Below the pieces are notes generated by a model. That model did no database searches, was not told the DNA's origin, and saw nothing but the letters and a program-made list of their open reading frames with translations. The position numbers were made by a program, and so were the translations under genes. Shown in pieces: positions 53,521 through 62,161 of a DNA stretch of 64,000 bases; the first letter of the stretch is position 1, and each line of letters starts with the position of its first letter. This DNA is from Aquimarina rhabdastrellae (GTDB lineage: Bacteria > Bacteroidota > Bacteroidia > Flavobacteriales > Flavobacteriaceae): NCBI GenBank assembly GCA_947387485.1, contig CANDNT010000001.1:248001-312000 (forward strand), in the 5' to 3' direction.

Positions 53521-54036
53521 TTAGTTCCAGTTTTCGTTAAAGTCCATTTCGTCATAACTATCGATATCAAAATCGTCATAACCTTCTTCTCCTTCTAGAT
53601 CGCCAAACTCATCTGCTTTAAATTCTTTCTCTGGTGCATTATCTGGTATTTGTCCGTGAACAAACATCACATTAGGATATTCTCTTCCATCTTCATAACT
53701 AGCAACTTCTGCCAATTCTACCAAGAAAGTCCACATAGATAAAAAGTCGTAAATGTAAATCAGTTTTGGCGAACTTTCATTTACTACATCAGACAAGGTT
53801 GTTTCATTCATTAATCGTACAGGCTGACTACCGTCGCTCATATCAAATAATGATATTTCTTCTCCTTGGTTCCACTCTTCGTCACTTACATAAAATGAAG
53901 CCATTTCTGTGCCGTCAAAACCAAAAGACTGTGTAATTACATTATGAAACTCTTCTAAAGTTACATCTTGTTCAATTTCAATATCTCTAAACACATCTTC
54001 TTCTGTGTCTAAGATAATCCTAAAACGGTAAATCAT
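53521..54036 (-). CDS. PRiA4_ORF3 (IS1096 TnpR-like passenger) family protein
   Basis: A 171-residue acidic protein with the PRiA4_ORF3-like fold: IYRFRIILDTEEDVFRDIEIEQDVTLEEFHNVITQSFGFDGTEMASFYVSDEEWNQG, then LIYIYDFLSMWTFLVELAEV. The family is named from plasmid and IS passenger genes, but no transposase, inverted repeat or target duplication is present here, so this is a resident gene. The last 40 residues are Asp/Glu-rich. The function is unknown. Confidence 0.85.
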   Translation of the reverse strand: MIYRFRIILDTEEDVFRDIEIEQDVTLEEFHNVITQSFGFDGTEMASFYVSDEEWNQGEEISLFDMSDGSQPVRLMNETTLSDVVNESSPKLIYIYDFLSMWTFLVELAEVASYEDGREYPNVMFVHGQIPDNAPEKEFKADEFGDLEGEEGYDDFDIDSYDEMDFNENWN

Positions 54037-54090
54037 TGTTCATACTATTTTGAATACGCAAAGATACAAATTTGAGCTGCAAAAGCACTT

Positions 54091-55107
54091 TTATTTTGTA
54101 AAGCGGTGTAAAGAAAATGTTATCGCTCCTAATAATATAAATGCCATCACTTGATGCACAACCCCTAAGCTAATAGGCACTCTTAAAATTAATGTAAATA
54201 CACCCAAAATAAACTGAGCAATCACTAATAGCATTAATATATCTAGGGATTTTTTCTGTAGTGTTGTAGTCGCCTCTTTTTTACCTCTATACCATATAAT
54301 TGCTATTAAGACAACTACTATATAAGCTATGTATCTGTGTAAAAATTGAACTCCACTTTTTCCTTCAAAAAAGTTCTTAATCCATGGTGTTTGCTCTATA
54401 TAAACAGTTTCATGTATAAGTTTTCCATCGGTCATTAAGGGCCAATAGTTATGAATAAAACCTGCATCTAGACCTGCAACAAATGCTCCATAAGTAATTT
54501 GAATTAGCAATACCAATACAGTCCATCTAATCAAATTTCTATAGGATTTATTTACAGCTTTTCTAGTAGGATATATTAAGTCTAATGCTACCCAAAAAGT
54601 ATATGCACATGTGATAAATGCAGTAACTAAGTGCATTGCTAATCTGTAATGACTTACGTCTGGCCTATCTACAAGACCACTTTTTACCATAAACCATCCT
54701 AGAAAACCTTGAAAACCTCCCATAAACATAAGAATCAAGGCTTTTTTTATAGTTGGTTTAGTAAGCTGCTTTTTTATAAGAAAATATACAAACGGAATAA
54801 AAAATACGAGTCCTATAAATCTACCAATTACTCTATGCAGCCATTCCCAAAAATAGATATCTTTAAAATCTTGTAATGTAAATTGATTATTGATTTTTTG
54901 ATATTCTGGATATTGCTTATATAATTCAAAGGCTTCATTCCATTCTGTCTCATTTAATGGTGGAATAGTTCCTGATATTAATTTATAGTTAGAAATAGAA
55001 AGTCCAGAATGTGTTAATCTAGTTATACCTCCTACAACAACCATTATAAAAATTAATAAACACCCAGTTAATAGCCAATACACTACACTTTTATTATCCT
55101 TTTTCAT
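54091..55107 (-). CDS. ctaA: heme A synthase, COX15/CtaA family
   Basis: A 338-residue protein with eight membrane helices that converts heme O to heme A for cytochrome c oxidase. The family motif VVVGGITRLTHSGLSI starts the first helix, and the four heme-ligand histidines are visible: His91 (WEWLHRVIGR), His159 (RLAMHLVTAF), His257 (FLHRYIAYI) and His318 (VVHQVMAF). This is the longer type with the EWNEAFELYKQYPEYQ insert seen in alphaproteobacterial and mitochondrial COX15. No other oxidase genes are adjacent. Confidence 0.94.
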   Translation of the reverse strand: MKKDNKSVVYWLLTGCLLIFIMVVVGGITRLTHSGLSISNYKLISGTIPPLNETEWNEAFELYKQYPEYQKINNQFTLQDFKDIYFWEWLHRVIGRFIGLVFFIPFVYFLIKKQLTKPTIKKALILMFMGGFQGFLGWFMVKSGLVDRPDVSHYRLAMHLVTAFITCAYTFWVALDLIYPTRKAVNKSYRNLIRWTVLVLLIQITYGAFVAGLDAGFIHNYWPLMTDGKLIHETVYIEQTPWIKNFFEGKSGVQFLHRYIAYIVVVLIAIIWYRGKKEATTTLQKKSLDILMLLVIAQFILGVFTLILRVPISLGVVHQVMAFILLGAITFSLHRFTK

Positions 55108-55150
55108 TTTTTTTGTAAATATTACTAGCTTACATCAAGAATAAAGTATT

Positions 55151-55167
55151 GAATAGCGTTGCTATTC
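55151..55167. terminator. short perfect hairpin after the cca region
   Basis: GAATAGC-GTT-GCTATTC, a 7-bp perfect stem with a 3-nt loop, 95 bases past the cca stop codon. It ends directly at the stop codon of the small ORF 55168-55257. The minus strand continues AATACTTTATT, a weak U-tract. Confidence 0.5.
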
Positions 55168-55257
55168 TCAAAACTTAGTGGGTATATAAAAATTAGACCA
55201 GGGTTTTATTCTTTTTATAAGCAATTTTTTCTTTTTCTTTTTTTCATCAATAAGCAT
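55168..55257 (-). CDS. possible 29-residue Lys-rich small ORF
   Basis: An ATG-to-TGA frame starting four bases after the cca stop codon. It encodes MLIDEKKKKKKLLIKRI followed by KPWSNFYIPTKF: a basic start and an aromatic end. The support is only its tight spacing to cca and the hairpin that begins right after its stop codon; low-complexity A-rich DNA makes a chance frame likely. Confidence 0.2.
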   Translation of the reverse strand: MLIDEKKKKKKLLIKRIKPWSNFYIPTKF

Positions 55258-55261
55258 CAGG

Positions 55262-56686
55262 TTATGAAATACTCAACCCTAATGCTTTTCCTTTTTCTAA
55301 CATAAAATCATAAGCTGCTTGATATTCATTAGGAATTTCACCTTCTAATATAGCTTCTTTGATAGCTTCTTTGATGATCCCTATTTCTCGTGAAGGTTTT
55401 ATGTTAAATGTTTTCATAATCTCCTCTCCAGTAACTGGTGGTTGAAAATTACGAACACGGTCACGCTCTTCTACCTCTACCATCTTTTGTCTAACAATCT
55501 TAAAATTGTTGTGGTATTTTTTAAAGCGTTTTGGATTTTTTGTAGTAATATCTGCCTCACACAATGTCATTAATTGTTCTATATATTCTCCTGCATCAAA
55601 GATTAATCTTCTTACAGCAGAATCTGTCACATCTGAAGCAATTACTATTGGTCTAGAACTCATCAATACCATTTTTTGTACAAATTTCATTTTGTCATTT
55701 AATGGCATTTTTAAGCGTTTAAATAGTTTAAAGACCATTTTTGCTCCCACAAATTCGTGACCATGAAAAGTCCAACCATTTCTTTTATGAAAACGCTTTG
55801 TTGGTGCTTTACCTATATCATGTAATAAAGCAGCCCATCTCAACCATACATCATCAGTATTTTCACTAATATTATCCACCACTTCTAATGTATGATAAAA
55901 ATTATCTTTATGTGTTTGCCCTTCTACCTCATCGATACCTTTTAATGCCATAAGCTCTGGCAAGATATGAGGTAACAATCCTGTTTTTTCTAATAATAGA
56001 AATCCTATAGAAGGTTTATCACTTAATAATATTTTATTCAGCTCATCAACTATGCGCTCCTTAGTAATGATTTTGATTCTATCTTTATTTCGTGCTATAG
56101 CCTCAAGAGAAGCTTTTTCTATTTCAAAATTCAATTGCGTAGCAAATCTAATTGCCCTCATCATACGCAAAGGATCATCAGAATAGGTAATATCAGGATC
56201 TAAAGGAGTTCTTATGATTCCTTTTTTTAAATCTTCTAGACCACCAAAAGGATCTAAAATAGTCCCGTATTTTTCTGGAGATAAATTTAATGCTAAAGCA
56301 TTAATTGTAAAATCCCTTCTATTTTGATCGTCTTGAAGTGTTCCGTTTTCTACAATAGGATTACGACTATCTTTTTTATAAGACTCTTTACGTGCTCCTA
56401 CAAATTCTATTTCAATATCTGTTGCACGCAACATTGCAGTTCCATAAGTTTTAAAAACTTGAACTTTTGGGGTATTAGGTAATAATTTTGAAACTTGATT
56501 AGCTAATGCTATACCACTACCTACAGCTACTATATCAATATCTTTTACCTTTCCTCTTTGTAATAAATAATCTCTTACAAAACCTCCTATTACATAACTC
56601 TCAACTCCTAATTGATTAGCCGCTTGGGATATAGTATCAAAAATAGGTAATGTTAATGCTTCTTTGTAGTTCTTTAGTTCCGACAT
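55262..56686 (-). CDS. CCA tRNA nucleotidyltransferase / poly(A) polymerase family, with HD domain
   Basis: A 474-residue enzyme that adds or repairs the CCA end of tRNA. The nucleotidyltransferase head has VIGGFVRDYLLQRG (Gly34-Gly35, Arg38-Asp39) with metal ligands Asp49 and Asp51 (KDIDIV), then RRDFTINALALN and DPLRMMRAIRFATQL. A metal-dependent HD domain follows (HTLEVV ... WAALLHDIGKAPTKRF, His289-Asp290), as in the HD-containing bacterial subgroup. It lies eight bases after the threonylcarbamoyladenylate synthase gene: two tRNA-maturation genes in one operon. Confidence 0.93.
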   Translation of the reverse strand: MSELKNYKEALTLPIFDTISQAANQLGVESYVIGGFVRDYLLQRGKVKDIDIVAVGSGIALANQVSKLLPNTPKVQVFKTYGTAMLRATDIEIEFVGARKESYKKDSRNPIVENGTLQDDQNRRDFTINALALNLSPEKYGTILDPFGGLEDLKKGIIRTPLDPDITYSDDPLRMMRAIRFATQLNFEIEKASLEAIARNKDRIKIITKERIVDELNKILLSDKPSIGFLLLEKTGLLPHILPELMALKGIDEVEGQTHKDNFYHTLEVVDNISENTDDVWLRWAALLHDIGKAPTKRFHKRNGWTFHGHEFVGAKMVFKLFKRLKMPLNDKMKFVQKMVLMSSRPIVIASDVTDSAVRRLIFDAGEYIEQLMTLCEADITTKNPKRFKKYHNNFKIVRQKMVEVEERDRVRNFQPPVTGEEIMKTFNIKPSREIGIIKEAIKEAILEGEIPNEYQAAYDFMLEKGKALGLSIS

Positions 56687-56694
56687 GTATCGCT

Positions 56695-57255
56695 TTACTT
56701 CCTGATAATTTTCACTGTACTATCCATTCCTATTTTTATGATAGTAGATGGTTTAGTACTTTTATTTTCTTGAGGCAAATTTACAACATAGTCTACGCCT
56801 TCCAAAATCTCCTTACTGATTTCTTTAAAACTCTTTGGTGATGGTGCTCCACTTATATTTGCAGATGTTGATACCAAAGGTTTTCTAAATCTAAAAATTA
56901 GCTGATTACAAAAGCCTTCCCATACCACTCTAATCCCTAAAGTATTGTCTTTACCAATAAGATTTTCTGCTACCTTAACAGGTTTATCATAAATAATTGT
57001 CGTAGGGTTATCTGCACAATCAAGAACATCATAAGCCACTTCTGGAACTTTTTCTACATATTGCTCTAGCATACGATCACTATTCACTAAGCAAAGCATT
57101 GCTTTTTCTTCTGCTCTCTTCTTTAATTCATATATCTTCTGTACAGCTTCAGGATTAGTAGCATCACATCCTATTCCCCATACGGTATCTGTAGGATATA
57201 ATATTATGCCTCCATTATTTAATACTTCTATTGTTTTTGTAATTTCTTTCTGCAT
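56695..57255 (-). CDS. L-threonylcarbamoyladenylate synthase (Sua5/YciO/TsaC family)
   Basis: A 186-residue enzyme that makes threonylcarbamoyl-AMP for the t6A37 modification of ANN-decoding tRNAs. The YrdC-type signature NNGGIILYPTDTVWGIGCDATN is followed by KRAEEKAMLCLV (the K-R-x-x-x-K-x-x binding segment), TIIYDKP, LGIRVVWEGFCNQLI and LVSTSANISGAPSPKSF. The short length without a Sua5 C-terminal domain makes it TsaC-like. It is seven bases downstream of a glycosyltransferase gene and eight upstream of cca. Confidence 0.93.
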   Translation of the reverse strand: MQKEITKTIEVLNNGGIILYPTDTVWGIGCDATNPEAVQKIYELKKRAEEKAMLCLVNSDRMLEQYVEKVPEVAYDVLDCADNPTTIIYDKPVKVAENLIGKDNTLGIRVVWEGFCNQLIFRFRKPLVSTSANISGAPSPKSFKEISKEILEGVDYVVNLPQENKSTKPSTIIKIGMDSTVKIIRK

Positions 57256-57262
57256 TCCTTCA

Positions 57263-58249
57263 TTAATTTAAGACAACTACCTTATTATGTTCTTCCACAT
57301 ATTTAGGCATTTCTGCATTCAAACATTTACCTTCTATTAAAGTAGTATATAATTTTTCGTATGCTTTTGCCATAACCTCTGCACAAAAATTCTTTTTGGC
57401 ATATTCATGGCAAAACTCTGGATTATATTCAAAATTAACTAAAGCTGCAGTTAATTCTTCTGCTGTATTTGCTGAGGCACCTATCGAAGGTATTATCAAT
57501 TCTTCAAGCGAACCATTTTTTGATCCAAAAACAGCACATCCAGCATACAAACTTTCTATAATGGCTAGACCGAAAGGTTCATGCCAATTCACAGGAAAAA
57601 TCAAAGCTTTTGAAGCATTCATTACTTCCATTTTTCGCTTATTATCAACCATTCCTTCAAACACAACTTTTGAATTCAGTAAATACTTCAATCCTCTCTT
57701 AACATTTCTAAAATTCCATTTATCACCTCCCAATATACGTACCTCTTCTTTTGCTTTAACTGCAATTTTTATTGCTCCAAAAGCATTCTTTACTTTCCAT
57801 CCAGCTTTACCTAAAAAATGAGTATACTTCCGTTCTACATCAAACGAAGGGGTATCATAATCATCCCAATCTAACCCATTATACACATAAACATCAGAAC
57901 TATAACGTTTTGCTTGGTTTTTTGTCAAAAAAACCATATTCATATCCAATATTTCATCTGGACGTGGATTGCCATGCATTGTTATTAAATATGGTTTTGA
58001 GACTTGGTATTTGACTTGATGGTTAAGATGTACTACATCAATATCATCTGGAATCTGTTCATTGATATCTCTATTCTCATCAAAAACTAAAACTCTAGCA
58101 AAGTCACATTTTGATCCTTCTGCTACTAAATAGGTTACCGTGTGTCCTAATTCAACTAGTTTCTTACCTAAACCCCATATTACACGTTCTGTACCTCCAT
58201 ATTTTTTAATCGGAATTTTTGCATAACTGTCAGCTATTAAAATGTTCAT
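57263..58249 (-). CDS. glycosyltransferase family 4 protein (starch-synthase-like N-terminus)
   Basis: A 328-residue GT-B glycosyltransferase: NILIADSYAKIPIKKYGGTERVIWGLGKKLVELGHTVTYLVAEGS starts the acceptor domain with a YGGTERV glycine loop, and the donor domain has the E-x7-E motif HEPFGLAIIESLYAGCAVFGSKNGSLEELI. It is short for the family because the first domain is compact. It heads the operon with the tRNA genes and is divergent from another glycosyltransferase at 58365, which suggests a shared role in surface glycan or LPS core assembly. Confidence 0.9.
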   Translation of the reverse strand: MNILIADSYAKIPIKKYGGTERVIWGLGKKLVELGHTVTYLVAEGSKCDFARVLVFDENRDINEQIPDDIDVVHLNHQVKYQVSKPYLITMHGNPRPDEILDMNMVFLTKNQAKRYSSDVYVYNGLDWDDYDTPSFDVERKYTHFLGKAGWKVKNAFGAIKIAVKAKEEVRILGGDKWNFRNVKRGLKYLLNSKVVFEGMVDNKRKMEVMNASKALIFPVNWHEPFGLAIIESLYAGCAVFGSKNGSLEELIIPSIGASANTAEELTAALVNFEYNPEFCHEYAKKNFCAEVMAKAYEKLYTTLIEGKCLNAEMPKYVEEHNKVVVLN

Positions 58250-58334
58250 TGTGTTAGTTAGTCTATATTTTAATTATAATTTTCCCTAAATATATTACTA
58301 TTTTTTTAACAGTTTTTAATAAACAAAATTAGTA

Positions 58335-58342
58335 TATATTTG
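58335..58342 (+). promoter_or_regulatory. -7 promoter element (TATATTTG)
   Basis: An exact TAnnTTTG match 22 bases before the ATG at 58365, with only a T-rich -33 region (58311-58318). Confidence 0.45.
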
Positions 58343-58364
58343 CCTATAAACAATTACTATTTTA

Positions 58365-59474
58365 ATGAAAGTACTTCATGTTTCAGGTGCCTACAGTTGG
58401 GGAGGAAACGAACAACAACTTGTAGATGCGATATTTGGACTTCAAAAACTGAACGTAACAAATATTATTTTATGCTTTAAAGGATCTCCTATGGATCTAT
58501 ATGCTAAAGAAAATAATATCATTGCTCGTACCATAAAAAAACAAAAATCTTTTGCTTTTCCTTTATTAAAGTTTTTAAAGAAAATTGTTGTTGAAGATCA
58601 AATTGATGTCATTCATTTACACACTAGTAATTCAGTTACCACCTATGTTGTGGCTGATATGTTACTGAATCTTAAAGTACCTACTGTTTTTTCTAAAAAA
58701 GGAATTAGTGGTACAAAAAGTGGTTTAAGTGCTTTTAAGTATAACTATAAAAACATTAAAAAAGTAATTTGTGTTTCTAGTGCTGTTAAAGAAGCTTTCA
58801 AAGGAACTTTAAAACCAGAAAACCATCATAAAATGGAAGTCGTTTATGATGGTATTAAGATAGAGCGTGCAACTCAAAAAGCTGATCTTAACCTTAGAGA
58901 ACAATATAACATTCCTCATGACACTCCTATTATAGGTAATATAGCTAATCATGCTCGTGCTAAAGATTTAGTTACTTTCGTGAAAACTATAGATCATCTG
59001 GTAAATACTTTAAACTTTAAAAATGTGCATTTTGTTCAAATTGGTAAACCTTCAAAATACACAGAAACCTTTATGCCTCTTGTAAAAGAGTATAATCTCG
59101 AAAAATATATCTCGTTTACAGGTTTTACTACAAATGCTATGGATTTATTATCTCAATTAGATGTATATTTTATGTCGTCTAGTAGAGAGGGATTACCTAT
59201 TACTATTTATGAAGCTTTCTATAAAAAAATACCTGTAATCTCTACAAAAGCTGGAGGAATTCCAGAGGCAATCACTCACGATGTTAATGGTTTACTAGCA
59301 GATACTGGAGATTACGTAACACTTGCAAAGCATATTGAATCGCTACTAAGTGATACATCCAAAATAGAAACTTTTAAAGAAAAGTCTTATAACTTAGTAC
59401 TGTCTAAGTTTACTACAAAGCAGTTAGCACAATCAACATTAGAAATTTATCAAGAAGTTACAAAAAATGCCTAG
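58365..59474 (+). CDS. glycosyltransferase family 4 protein
   Basis: A 369-residue GT-B enzyme: KVLHVSGAYSWGGNEQQLVDAIFGLQKLNV at the N-terminus, a middle AIGNIAN-like linker (PIIGNIANHARAKDLVTFVKTI), and the donor-site E-x7-E motif SSREGLPITIYEAFYKKIPVISTKAGGIPEAITHDVNGLL. It would add a hexose or heptose to LPS core or another glycan. Its last eight bases overlap the next glycosyltransferase gene, and a Kdo-kinase-like gene completes the operon. Confidence 0.92.
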   Translation: MKVLHVSGAYSWGGNEQQLVDAIFGLQKLNVTNIILCFKGSPMDLYAKENNIIARTIKKQKSFAFPLLKFLKKIVVEDQIDVIHLHTSNSVTTYVVADMLLNLKVPTVFSKKGISGTKSGLSAFKYNYKNIKKVICVSSAVKEAFKGTLKPENHHKMEVVYDGIKIERATQKADLNLREQYNIPHDTPIIGNIANHARAKDLVTFVKTIDHLVNTLNFKNVHFVQIGKPSKYTETFMPLVKEYNLEKYISFTGFTTNAMDLLSQLDVYFMSSSREGLPITIYEAFYKKIPVISTKAGGIPEAITHDVNGLLADTGDYVTLAKHIESLLSDTSKIETFKEKSYNLVLSKFTTKQLAQSTLEIYQEVTKNA

Positions 59475-60273
59475 TATAGCCCTTCTCATAAGTACGTATA
59501 ACTGGCCAGAAGCTTTAGCTTTGATCTTAAAAAGTGCATTACAACAAACAAAAATGCCTAATGAAATTGTTATTGCCGATGACGGATCAAAAAACGAAAC
59601 TAAAGTTCTTATTGATTCTTTTCGTGATCAATTTAAGATTCCTATAAAGCATGTATGGCATGAGGATAAGGGTTTTAGAAAATCACTAATACTCAACAAA
59701 GCTATTGCCGAAATGAGTAGTGATTATATCGTTCAAATTGATGGTGATTGTATTATGCACCCTAGCTTTATAGCAGATCATGCTGCATTAGCAGAGCCTA
59801 ATGTATATCTATATGGTTCTAGAGTAAATATTCAAAAACCATTTTTATCACAATTATTCACTTCTCAACAAATCAAATTTTCTCCTTTTTCAAAAGGTAT
59901 TAAAAAACGTACAAGAGCTATTCATGCTCCTTTTTTGAGTTCTTTTTATAAAAAAAATAATACGTTCTCAAGAAAATTACGTGGTTGTAATGTTTCTTAT
60001 TGGAGAAAAGATGCTATAACCATAAATGGATACAATGAAGATATGGAAGGATGGGGACGCGAAGATAGTGAGTTTATTCTCCGCCTAATTAATATTGGTA
60101 TTCTAGGACGTAGATTACGTTATCGCGGAATTGTATATCATATCTGGCACCAGGAAAAATCAAAAGACCAATTGCCAGAAAATGATGCTATTGAGCAACA
60201 TACTATTAAAAACAATATCAAACGTTGTGAAAATGGTATTGACAAATATTTAAATCCTTCTTCTATCTCTTGA
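59467..60273 (+). CDS. glycosyltransferase family 2 protein with galactosyltransferase-type C-terminal motif
   Basis: A 268-residue GT-A enzyme: IALLISTYNWPEALALILKSALQQTKMPNEIVIADDGS, the DxD motif (IVQIDGDCIMHPSF) and, near the C-terminus, RGCNVSYWRKDAITINGYNEDMEGWGREDSEFILRL, which matches the Glyco_transf_7C region of galactosyltransferase-like proteins (GWGxED carries the catalytic acids). The eight-base overlap with the upstream gene and eight-base gap to the downstream gene indicate one operon. Confidence 0.93.
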   Translation: MPSIALLISTYNWPEALALILKSALQQTKMPNEIVIADDGSKNETKVLIDSFRDQFKIPIKHVWHEDKGFRKSLILNKAIAEMSSDYIVQIDGDCIMHPSFIADHAALAEPNVYLYGSRVNIQKPFLSQLFTSQQIKFSPFSKGIKKRTRAIHAPFLSSFYKKNNTFSRKLRGCNVSYWRKDAITINGYNEDMEGWGREDSEFILRLINIGILGRRLRYRGIVYHIWHQEKSKDQLPENDAIEQHTIKNNIKRCENGIDKYLNPSSIS

Positions 60274-60280
60274 TTTTACT

Positions 60281-61057
60281 ATGCAAACAAATTTTATCAT
60301 ACACCCATCAAAACAAGAACTTAAAATTGAGGTATCTAATGCTATCAAAAATTTTGATACACATACTCAAGTTTTAGGACAAGGAGATCGCAATGTCATT
60401 AAAATTGTTGCAATTGAAGACAAAGAGTATACGATAAAATCTTTTAAAGTTCCTAATCTTATAAATCAGATCGCTTATCGTTTTTTTAGAAAATCAAAAG
60501 CCGAACGTTCTTATTTATATGCAAATAAATTAATAGCATCTGGAATTAAAACTCCATTTCCTATAGCTTATCAAAATAACACTACTCCTCTATTTTTTAA
60601 AAACAGTTATTATGTAAGTGAATTGATAACATGTGATTTAACATATAGAGAATTAGTTACAGAACCAGATTATCCAGAACACGAAAAGATATTAAGAGCT
60701 TTTACTCGTTTTACTTATGATCTACATGAGAAAGGAATTTTATTTCTAGATCATTCTCCAGGCAATACCTTGATTGTTAAAAATGGAACTGATTATGATT
60801 TCTATTTGGTAGATTTAAACCGAATGAAATTTGGTTCTTTAGATTTAGAAACTCGTATTCAAAATTTTTCTAGGCTAACTCCCAAAAAAGAGATGGTTGC
60901 TATTATGGCTAACGAATATGCTAAGTTAACTCAAGAAGGTGAATCTCTTATTTTTAATAAAATGTGGGCTAATACAGCTGCTTTTCAAGAAAAATTCCAC
61001 AAAAAAAGAGCTTTAAAACGTAAGATATTCTTTTGGAAAAAGAAATATAGAGACTAG
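60281..61057 (+). CDS. Kdo-kinase/InaA-like lipopolysaccharide core kinase
   Basis: A 258-residue protein kinase-like enzyme. The ATP-binding lobe includes VLGQGDRNVIKIVAIEDKEYTIKSFKVPN (Gly loop and Lys) and SKAERSYLYANKLIASGIKTPFPIA. The catalytic loop is HEKGILFLDHSPGNTLIV (Asp and Asn) and the metal-binding acid is in FYLVDLNRMKFG. This matches the lipopolysaccharide kinase family that phosphorylates Kdo or heptose in the LPS core. With two glycosyltransferases ahead of it, the operon most likely builds or decorates the core oligosaccharide. Confidence 0.88.
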   Translation: MQTNFIIHPSKQELKIEVSNAIKNFDTHTQVLGQGDRNVIKIVAIEDKEYTIKSFKVPNLINQIAYRFFRKSKAERSYLYANKLIASGIKTPFPIAYQNNTTPLFFKNSYYVSELITCDLTYRELVTEPDYPEHEKILRAFTRFTYDLHEKGILFLDHSPGNTLIVKNGTDYDFYLVDLNRMKFGSLDLETRIQNFSRLTPKKEMVAIMANEYAKLTQEGESLIFNKMWANTAAFQEKFHKKRALKRKIFFWKKKYRD

Positions 61058-61080
61058 GAATTGCCTATACAATTCCTAGT
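61053..61080. terminator. bidirectional terminator overlapping the kinase stop codon
   Basis: ACTAGGAATTG pairs perfectly with CAATTCCTAGT around a 6-nt loop, with TATTTTTTATTT after it. The stem includes the TAG stop of the kinase gene and ends seven bases before the convergent ytxJ gene. Confidence 0.82.
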
Positions 61081-61086
61081 TATTTT

Positions 61087-61479
61087 TTATTTAAAGTTAT
61101 TTAAAACTCTAGGATCTATTCCTCCGTGCGATGCATGATGCACTGTAACTCCATTTTTAATTACTATAAATTGAGGAGATTCATGGAACACTTGAAACTT
61201 TGCCGAGATTTCATTAGAAATATCTCTGTGATTTAACAGATCTAAATAATACAAATCAACATCTTCTGCTGTAACGTCAAAATTACTTTCAAACTGACGT
61301 ATCACCATTCTGCTAATCCCGCAACGTGTAGAATGTTTAAAAATCGCCTGTGTTTTACTCTTTGAAGCTTTAGCGATATCATCTAATTGCTTTACAGAAT
61401 TTAATGCTTGCCATGGCAACGCTTGCTTTTCTTCTTTAGCCTCTTTCTCAGACCCAAATATTTTATCAAATATTCCCAT
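61087..61479 (-). CDS. ytxJ: bacillithiol-system thioredoxin-like protein YtxJ
   Basis: A 130-residue thioredoxin-fold protein. The segment AIFKHSTRCGISRMVIRQFESNFD holds the single redox cysteine of the monothiol CGIS/TRCxIS site, and FQVFHESPQFIVIKNGVTVHHASHGGI the cis-Pro region. YtxJ/BrxC-type proteins remove bacillithiol from oxidised proteins; the organism is therefore expected to make bacillithiol, as flavobacteria do. The start ATG is at 61479. Confidence 0.92.
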   Translation of the reverse strand: MGIFDKIFGSEKEAKEEKQALPWQALNSVKQLDDIAKASKSKTQAIFKHSTRCGISRMVIRQFESNFDVTAEDVDLYYLDLLNHRDISNEISAKFQVFHESPQFIVIKNGVTVHHASHGGIDPRVLNNFK

Positions 61480-61567
61480 TGTATATTTCTTTCTATATAT
61501 CTTAAACTATAAACATTTTAAAATGTTATAAAACACTAAAATATTCTTTTTTATATTTAATTACTAA

Positions 61568-61978
61568 TCAAAGTTTTCTATCTACCTCTTTTATAAGCAT
61601 ATCATTTATACTAGCATAACGCTTTTGCATTAATCCTTGAGCATTAAACTCCCAATTCTCATTACCATAAGCTCTATACCATTGCCCAGAATCATCTCTC
61701 CATTCATATTCAAAACGTACAGCTATACGATTATCCTGATGTGACCAATATTCTTTCTTTAATTTATATTCTAATTCTTTTTTCCATTTACGGTCTAAAA
61801 AAGCTACCACTTCCTCTCTTCCATTAATAAACTCCGTTCGATTACGCCATTCTGTATCTATTGTGTACGCTTTTGATACTTTCTCAGGATTCTTACTATT
61901 CCAAGCATCTTCTGCAGCTTGAATTTTTTGTATTGCAGATTCTTTTGTAAAAGGCGGAAAAGGTGGTTTTTGTTCCAT
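61568..61978 (-). CDS. NTF2-like DUF1348 protein
   Basis: A 136-residue protein of the nuclear-transport-factor-2-like fold, DUF1348 group: [122 protein letters not shown]. It is a compact cone-shaped fold that binds a small ligand or works as an enzyme; no catalytic role is established. It is divergent from clpB with a 183-base shared region. Confidence 0.92.
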   Translation of the reverse strand: MEQKPPFPPFTKESAIQKIQAAEDAWNSKNPEKVSKAYTIDTEWRNRTEFINGREEVVAFLDRKWKKELEYKLKKEYWSHQDNRIAVRFEYEWRDDSGQWYRAYGNENWEFNAQGLMQKRYASINDMLIKEVDRKL

Positions 61979-62071
61979 ACGATTTCATTGTTATTAATAC
62001 AACTCAAAATGAAGTCGTGATTCTTACAGAAAACTTTCGTTAAAGTATTGTTAAGCTTATAAATGTCAAAA

Positions 62072-62108
62072 AGTCATTCGTTTTCCATGAAAAACAGTCA
62101 TTTTGACT
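62072..62108. promoter_or_regulatory. GTCATT-rich dyad region upstream of clpB
   Basis: AGTCATT (62072-62078) and the perfect dyad AGTCA-TTT-TGACT (62096-62108) lie 54-90 bases before the clpB ATG; ATGTCA at 62063-62068 adds a further partial copy. No TAnnTTTG element is present in the 183-base intergenic region. The GTCATT core is shared with the lon upstream region. A heat-shock regulator or alternative sigma is inferred. Confidence 0.5.
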
Positions 62109-62161
62109 TGTTTATGTACATGGAATGAAACTTGACTATAACTAATCAAATTCAAAACAAT

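Noticed and set aside
53521-54036. Possible insertion-sequence remnant because of the IS1096 passenger name
   Set aside because: No transposase, terminal inverted repeats or target duplication nearby; the family also occurs as ordinary chromosomal genes.
57396-58014. Plus-strand frames of 80-141 codons over the glycosyltransferase gene
   Set aside because: They are opposite a gene with clear GT4 motifs and show no independent coding signs.
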